Source of the DNA: Candidatus Obscuribacterales bacterium
Lineage (GTDB): Bacteria; Cyanobacteriota; Vampirovibrionia; Obscuribacterales; Obscuribacteraceae
Length of the DNA: 64,000 nt
Assembly: GCA_031292355.1 (NCBI GenBank)
Contig: JARLHI010000029.1
Span: 53,687-117,686 of the forward strand
Direction: 5' to 3'
Each line of letters begins with the position of its first letter. Positions within the stretch are counted from its first letter, which is position 1. The position numbers and the translations under genes are program-made. Of this stretch, positions 59,955 through 64,000 are shown one piece after another. The notes below the pieces were generated by a model that did not search any database, had not been told where the DNA came from, and saw nothing but the letters and a program-made list of their open reading frames with translations.

Positions 59955-61040
59955 ATGACAAAACGATTAAAGAAGCTTCAGAAGTCCCTCGCCGATCACA
60001 AACTTGATGCTTTGCTTGTGCGCACTCATGAGAGTGACAATCAAAACGTCATGTATCTCAGTGGTTTCAACGGCAGCTCTGCCGTACTGCTGATCACGAA
60101 AAAAGATGCACTCATTGTCACCGACGCCAGATATTACTCTCGTGCTCAATCCGAAGCGACTGATTTCACTCTGGTGAAGATGTTGCGCGGAAAACGACAG
60201 ACTGATGCTATCAACGACGCATTGAGGACAGCTGGAATAGGCAAAGCAGAACGTGTGGGTTTTGAAGCGGCCCTTACGTCTGTGACGACCGCCGACTCCT
60301 GGAAAGAAGAATTGCGGGCAAAGCTCGTTCCGACTGTGCATATCGTCGAGCGCTTTCGCCAGTACAAAGACAAGCATGAAGTTGCCTGTCTGCGTCACGC
60401 CTGCAAAGTAACGAGTAAGGTCTACAACGAAGTTGCAGCTTTGCTTGAACCCGGTATGACTGAGAAAAGCGTCGCTTTTGAGCTGGACATGCGTTTGCGC
60501 GAGCACGGTGCCAGTGATAACAGCTTTGATTCCATTGTGGCAAGCGGTCCTAATTCGGCAATACCACATCACGCCACGTCAGAGCGCAAGCTTAAAGCAG
60601 GCGAGCCAGTAATCATGGACTTTGGCGGTATCTTCGAGGATGGCTATTGCAGCGATATTACAAGAACTGCATTCGTGCCCGGAAAGAAACCAGACCCCAA
60701 GATGCGCGAAATCTACGAAGTGGTCCTTACCGCTAACAAACTCGCGCGCAAGGCTTTGAAGCCTGGCATGCTCAATCGCGAGTACGATAAAGTGGCGCGC
60801 GACCATATAGTCAAATCGGGGTATGGCGAATATTTCACTCATGGGCTTGGTCACAGTCTTGGACTGGTAGCTCACGACCCTTACGATTACGAGCATGATG
60901 CTTTCGATATTGGCAGTGTCATCACAGACGAGCCTGGTATCTACATCGAGGGCTTTGGCGGCGTGCGTATAGAAGACGATCTGGTGCTGACCAAAGATGG
61001 TGTCGAGCGTTTGACGACCGCACCTTACTGGAAATTCTAA
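59955..61040 (+). CDS. M24-family Xaa-Pro peptidase
   Basis: 361 residues. N-terminal creatinase-like domain (about 1-125; ALLVRTHESDNQNVMYLSGF), then the pita-bread domain with the full metal set: Asp in VIMDFGGIFEDG, Asp in CSDITRTAF, His in THGLGHSLGLVAHD, Glu in ITDEPGIYIEGFGG and Glu in VRIEDDLVLT. It should remove the residue N-terminal to proline from peptides, in the cytoplasm, with two Mn or Co ions. Length matches PepQ/YpdF-type enzymes. It ends with a 4-base overlap against the converging phosphotransferase gene. Confidence 0.92.
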   Translation: MTKRLKKLQKSLADHKLDALLVRTHESDNQNVMYLSGFNGSSAVLLITKKDALIVTDARYYSRAQSEATDFTLVKMLRGKRQTDAINDALRTAGIGKAERVGFEAALTSVTTADSWKEELRAKLVPTVHIVERFRQYKDKHEVACLRHACKVTSKVYNEVAALLEPGMTEKSVAFELDMRLREHGASDNSFDSIVASGPNSAIPHHATSERKLKAGEPVIMDFGGIFEDGYCSDITRTAFVPGKKPDPKMREIYEVVLTANKLARKALKPGMLNREYDKVARDHIVKSGYGEYFTHGLGHSLGLVAHDPYDYEHDAFDIGSVITDEPGIYIEGFGGVRIEDDLVLTKDGVERLTTAPYWKF

Positions 61041-62050
61041 ACAGTCAGGTTTTTCAGACGTTGAATCAGCTCGGCAATTATCTGCGGGATGAGATTGTCC
61101 ACAGGTCCAACCGTTGTGCCAAGAATGCCACGACGACGGCGCTCCACCAGCCATTGCAAGAACAGCAAGCGGCTTAGTGTTTCAGCAAATGGCATTAAGC
61201 GTCGACACTCTTCAGCGTCACGCACAAATTCGTAGCAATAGGCATCGATAACGACATCTCGAAAGGGAATCAACTCGCCATTTTTATAGTGGTCCGAAGC
61301 GAGAGAGGCAAGGTCCATCAAGGGCGCGCCCAGCATCGTGAACCACGACCAATCGATGAAGAAGAGGCGATTGTTGCGAAGAATAATATTTTCCGCATAC
61401 ATGTCGCCGTGCACGAGTGATGTTGGCTCGCCTGCTAAATGCTTGGCTAGAGCCTGCACCAGAGCGATGATGCTTTTGCGCTCGTCGGCTGTGCACAACT
61501 TCCATGCAGAGAGATGCTCGAGCATCTTGTAGCCGAACTCTTCGTAATCGATTGGAAAAAGTGTGCGCAATATGCCCATTTGCAATAATTCATCGGAGCG
61601 GTAGCAGTATGAGCGATGCAATTTCGCCAGCTCCTCCCCGACTTGAGATGCTAGTTCTCTGGTGGCGTCTTTAATCAAGGACGATGTGCCGAGATCTTCC
61701 ATGAACATCGCAGTCACTTGTCCATAGTGACCGCTTAGAAACAGTTGCGCAGAACTTGTTATGGACGGTTGTAAAACACGTTCATGCAGGTCCTGTTCGA
61801 TATCCCACGGAGGCAAAACTTGCTTGTAAATTATCGACTCGGGCAGCGCGTCGGCGATTTTCAGTCGCTCCACGTACGACAAATCGCGATGTCGCAAAAC
61901 CTGGCGGTCGCTGATGGTAATTGGCTTTCCGTAGAATTCGCTAAGCCACGTCTGTAACAGTTCATCTGGCACAGGCGTGAGTAGTTCAAGACTTTCGTTT
62001 TCGCTCAATTGGCTCACAGGGCGTACTTCCATCACTCTCTGATTCTGCAT
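61037..62050 (-). CDS. APH/choline-kinase-like phosphotransferase
   Basis: 337 residues from ATG 62050; ATG 62032 is equally possible. The aminoglycoside-phosphotransferase fold is shown by LVHGDMYAENIILRNNRLFF followed by IDWSWFTMLGAPLMDLASLA, giving the catalytic Asp in HGD, the Asn and the metal Asp in IDW. The N-lobe is less clear but includes YKQVLPPWDIEQDLHERVLQ as the equivalent of the ATP-binding region. The substrate is unknown; such enzymes phosphorylate small alcohols, sugars or drugs, and resistance should not be assumed. Convergent with the M24 peptidase gene, 4 bases shared. Confidence 0.8.
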   Translation of the reverse strand: MQNQRVMEVRPVSQLSENESLELLTPVPDELLQTWLSEFYGKPITISDRQVLRHRDLSYVERLKIADALPESIIYKQVLPPWDIEQDLHERVLQPSITSSAQLFLSGHYGQVTAMFMEDLGTSSLIKDATRELASQVGEELAKLHRSYCYRSDELLQMGILRTLFPIDYEEFGYKMLEHLSAWKLCTADERKSIIALVQALAKHLAGEPTSLVHGDMYAENIILRNNRLFFIDWSWFTMLGAPLMDLASLASDHYKNGELIPFRDVVIDAYCYEFVRDAEECRRLMPFAETLSRLLFLQWLVERRRRGILGTTVGPVDNLIPQIIAELIQRLKNLTV

Positions 62051-62180
62051 TGAGCAGAACGCTTTGTTTCCAATTCGTTTCCAACTCGTTTCCCTACATT
62101 CTACCCGGCTTGTGTCCAATGCGACTCAAGCTTGTTAGTCAGTCAACCTCGGTTAAAAACAGCCAACATAGGAGGCTAAT

Positions 62181-63707
62181 ATGCACGGTTCAGATAATCA
62201 TGGTGGCGGCGACCACAGCTATGGTCACGCGGGCGGCAATTACCATTTCAATCAAGCCGCCGGTCACGGCCCTGGTCACAACAACCACTTTGCTGGCGGC
62301 GGTGACCATGGCGGCGCTGGAATGTCTGCCCACGGGCTCTCCATCGCTCATGCCGGAGATTTCTTCGGTCACAGCGGCTCCATTGCCGTCGAGGGCATGG
62401 TCTTCATGGCGTTCCTCGGCTGGGCTGGCAGTCACCACGGTAGCGACTTCCACTATTCGCTTGGTGGCAACAACGTCCATGTCGGTTACGATCATGCTGA
62501 TCACATCGATGGCACCGGTCTCGGCGGATATGGCATCAGGCGGAGTGGTGGTGCAAATCGGCTGAAGCCTATCGCGGTCAGCGATACCAAGGTTCAGCCG
62601 GACAGCAGGATCTTTATCGTCCATGCACACAACATTGGCGACCCTGACCTGCCGTTGTTGATCAAGCTCTGGCCTGAAAAGCTGGGTCTGGTCGACATCA
62701 CCGACACTCCCAACATGGGCGGCGTCAACGAGGAGAAGAAAAAGACCTGTTTCAGCTGGGATTGGGCTAAGCCGTATGATGGTCCCCTTCCTCCTGGTGC
62801 CCTGCCGGGAGTGACGGTCGACAGCATTCGGTTCAAGCGGATTTATCAGCTTGGTAAAGTCAATCCCAACCTGGGACTATTCCGCAAAATTCAGCTCTGG
62901 TCAGGTCTCGGTGCTCCGGCTCATCGGGGGGAACTGGTGCCCGACATTAACTCCAACGTGACCGTAGAAGTATATGGTCTGCAATGGGTGTATGGCCAAA
63001 CGGGCACGGCTGAGGTGAAGCTGGAGATTCGGGTCAAACCGAATCTGCGGTACTACCCCAGCTCCTCTCGCGTTCCCGGGCGTTGGGCTATCGTCGAGAA
63101 ACCCTTCGAGGCCAATCGTGCTGCGGCGCTTGCTCTCGCCAAGCGTTTGCATCATGAGTTGAGTGAGTTCAATCGCGTCCCGGGCAAGCTCGAGGCGTAT
63201 CTGGACAAGCTCAGCAAGCTTCCTGGGGGGTATTTCCCGGCGCCGACCAACATTCCCGATGGTGTCACCCCTGGCACTACCGAGGATGAGCGGGAGCTGG
63301 AGGATCTGGAGCTTGAGCGTGCGCGTAACGAAGACCGTAATTCAGACGGTCAGTTGCCGACGACGACTCTGCCAACCACTCCGGCGACGCCAGTGACACC
63401 GGCTCCGACTGTGGACGGCTTGCCGTCCACGCCGGATCAGGACACCGGTTCTGCCGTGGATGGTCTGCCAGGGTACACGGAGTATGCGCCAGCAGCTCCG
63501 GCTCCAACCGCTCCTTCGGCGGTTCTGCCTTCCGCTCCTGGGTCTGTGACGGCGGCCCTCGGGTTGCCTGCTGCAGCTCCCATGCCGGAAACGCAGATGG
63601 GGAACCAACTGGAAGGGCGACCCACCAAGACTGTCGATGGCGATGGGACGGTGGAGGTGCATGTGCCGCTCGGGGATTTCCCCGACTATCACGGGCACCA
63701 CATCTAA
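62181..63707 (+). CDS. His/Gly-rich N-terminus, beta-rich core and Pro-rich tail protein
   Basis: 508 residues; AGGAGG precedes the ATG. Residues 1-130 are extremely rich in His, Gly and Asp (HGGGDHSYGHAGGNYHFNQA; GWAGSHHGSDFHYSLGG) and could bind metals. A beta-rich core of about 140-340 follows (KVQPDSRIFIVHAHNIGDPD; NSNVTVEVYGLQWVYGQTG). The C-terminal 150 residues are Pro/Thr/Ala-rich with D-G-L-P repeats (VDGLPSTPDQDTG, VDGLPGYTE) and end DFPDYHGHHI. No signal peptide is visible. It may be an extracellular or surface protein with an unusual export route. No family recognised. Confidence 0.7.
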   Translation: MHGSDNHGGGDHSYGHAGGNYHFNQAAGHGPGHNNHFAGGGDHGGAGMSAHGLSIAHAGDFFGHSGSIAVEGMVFMAFLGWAGSHHGSDFHYSLGGNNVHVGYDHADHIDGTGLGGYGIRRSGGANRLKPIAVSDTKVQPDSRIFIVHAHNIGDPDLPLLIKLWPEKLGLVDITDTPNMGGVNEEKKKTCFSWDWAKPYDGPLPPGALPGVTVDSIRFKRIYQLGKVNPNLGLFRKIQLWSGLGAPAHRGELVPDINSNVTVEVYGLQWVYGQTGTAEVKLEIRVKPNLRYYPSSSRVPGRWAIVEKPFEANRAAALALAKRLHHELSEFNRVPGKLEAYLDKLSKLPGGYFPAPTNIPDGVTPGTTEDERELEDLELERARNEDRNSDGQLPTTTLPTTPATPVTPAPTVDGLPSTPDQDTGSAVDGLPGYTEYAPAAPAPTAPSAVLPSAPGSVTAALGLPAAAPMPETQMGNQLEGRPTKTVDGDGTVEVHVPLGDFPDYHGHHI

Positions 63708-63766
63708 GAACGGAAAATGCGGTGCAGAGTAATTTCTGCATCGCATTCTTCCAAGATCTGAAATTG

Positions 63767-63808
63767 AAATCGAGAGAGTGGCATAACGCACCTCTCTCGA
63801 TTTTTTTT
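63767..63808 (+). terminator. Rho-independent terminator
   Basis: AAATCGAGAGAG pairs with CTCTCTCGATTT over a 13-base loop and runs into TTTTT. A second hairpin without T-run (AATGCG-TGCAG/CTGCA-CGCATT) lies at 63717-63746. Both follow the His/Gly-rich gene. Confidence 0.85.
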
Positions 63809-63859
63809 GTTTGGTTTATCATTTTAGGCAAAGTTGCGATACTACATCGCGCGTTCCAA

Positions 63860-64000
63860 TGGAGTTCCCCCCAAAAAGTAGACAGTCGCATAGCTAAAAG
63901 TCCTTTGAAGTGTAAGAATGACACCAGGAGGACGTATGGCCAGAAAATCAGAGTACACAAAAGAGTTTCAAGATAACGCCGTGAGGCTTGTTGTAGCCGA
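63860..64000 (+). mobile_element. Left end of an IS3-type insertion sequence (continues off the window)
   Basis: The inverted-repeat-like end begins TGGAGTTCCCCCCAAAAAGT at 63860. The C-run followed by AAAAAGT-A-GACAG is characteristic of IS3-family tips, and the first orf starts 76 bases inside, a normal distance. Target-site duplication and the right end lie outside. Confidence 0.7.
63936..64000 (+). CDS. IS3-family transposase OrfA (partial)
   Basis: Only the first 21 residues are present: MARKSEYTKEFQDNAVRLVV then Ala. This is the usual beginning of OrfA helix-turn-helix proteins of IS3-family elements, where a K-x-x-x-E-F-K/Q-x-x-A-V-x-L pattern starts the HTH_Tnp_1 domain. AGGAGG precedes the ATG. 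OrfA binds the inverted repeats; the DDE catalytic part is made through frameshifting into orfB, which is beyond the window. Confidence 0.8.
   Translation, partial: MARKSEYTKEFQDNAVRLVVA

Noticed and set aside
61037..62050. Aminoglycoside-resistance gene
   Set aside because: The fold is APH-like, but this superfamily includes many kinases for ordinary metabolites; nothing in the sequence or context points to drug resistance.

Overview
The window reads as one chromosomal stretch of a Gram-negative-type bacterium with roughly 50% GC. It has well-formed Shine-Dalgarno sites, lipoprotein and signal peptides, many small membrane proteins, zinc-ribbon Ser/Thr kinases, two-component proteins with PAS/GAF input, and several non-ribosomal S1-domain proteins. 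This mix would suit a large-genome environmental lineage such as the non-photosynthetic Cyanobacteria (Melainabacteria/Obscuribacterales). That placement is an inference from gene style only; no rRNA or tRNA gene is present to confirm it.

Layout. 1-8.8 kb: end of an unknown gene, a small membrane protein, a glycogen debranching enzyme/trehalose phosphatase pair, a membrane Ser/Thr kinase with a zinc-ribbon partner, and a response regulator and histidine kinase that converge and overlap. 8.9-20.9 kb: a repeat-rich protein, an alpha/beta hydrolase followed by a glycosyltransferase remnant, a run of small minus-strand genes behind an S1-domain gene, a DUF2939 protein, a cysteine hydrolase, a sensor kinase that has lost its phospho-acceptor His, a second S1 protein and two small repeat proteins. 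20.9-32.4 kb: a tricorn protease homologue, a stem-loop-rich intergenic region, a GH25 lysozyme, a duplicated small gene, a Crp/Fnr regulator with an FNR-like palindrome upstream, secreted proteins and a MocR regulator.

32.9-53.1 kb is the most remarkable part: about 20 kb of plus-strand genes with short gaps. It begins with VWA, single-TM, VWA, MoxR AAA+, DUF58 and MxaA-like genes, the same parts list as mxaC-K-L plus mxaR-S-A but with no methanol dehydrogenase in the window. An S41 C-terminal-processing-type peptidase follows, then five tandem paralogues of an unrecognised membrane-anchored family that share a proline-rich LPVPP-type C-terminus, then a second S41 peptidase and a BclA/YddA-like ABC transporter. 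I propose that this is an assembly/processing system acting on the five paralogues, possibly releasing or trimming their C-terminal tails.

53.3-64 kb: a secreted 2H phosphoesterase, a YukJ-like protein, a papain-family peptidase, an orphan TniB/ExeA-like ATPase, a lipid kinase, an M24 peptidase overlapping an APH-family phosphotransferase, a His/Gly-rich protein, and the left end of an IS3-type insertion sequence running off the window. No CRISPR array, rRNA gene or tRNA gene was seen.
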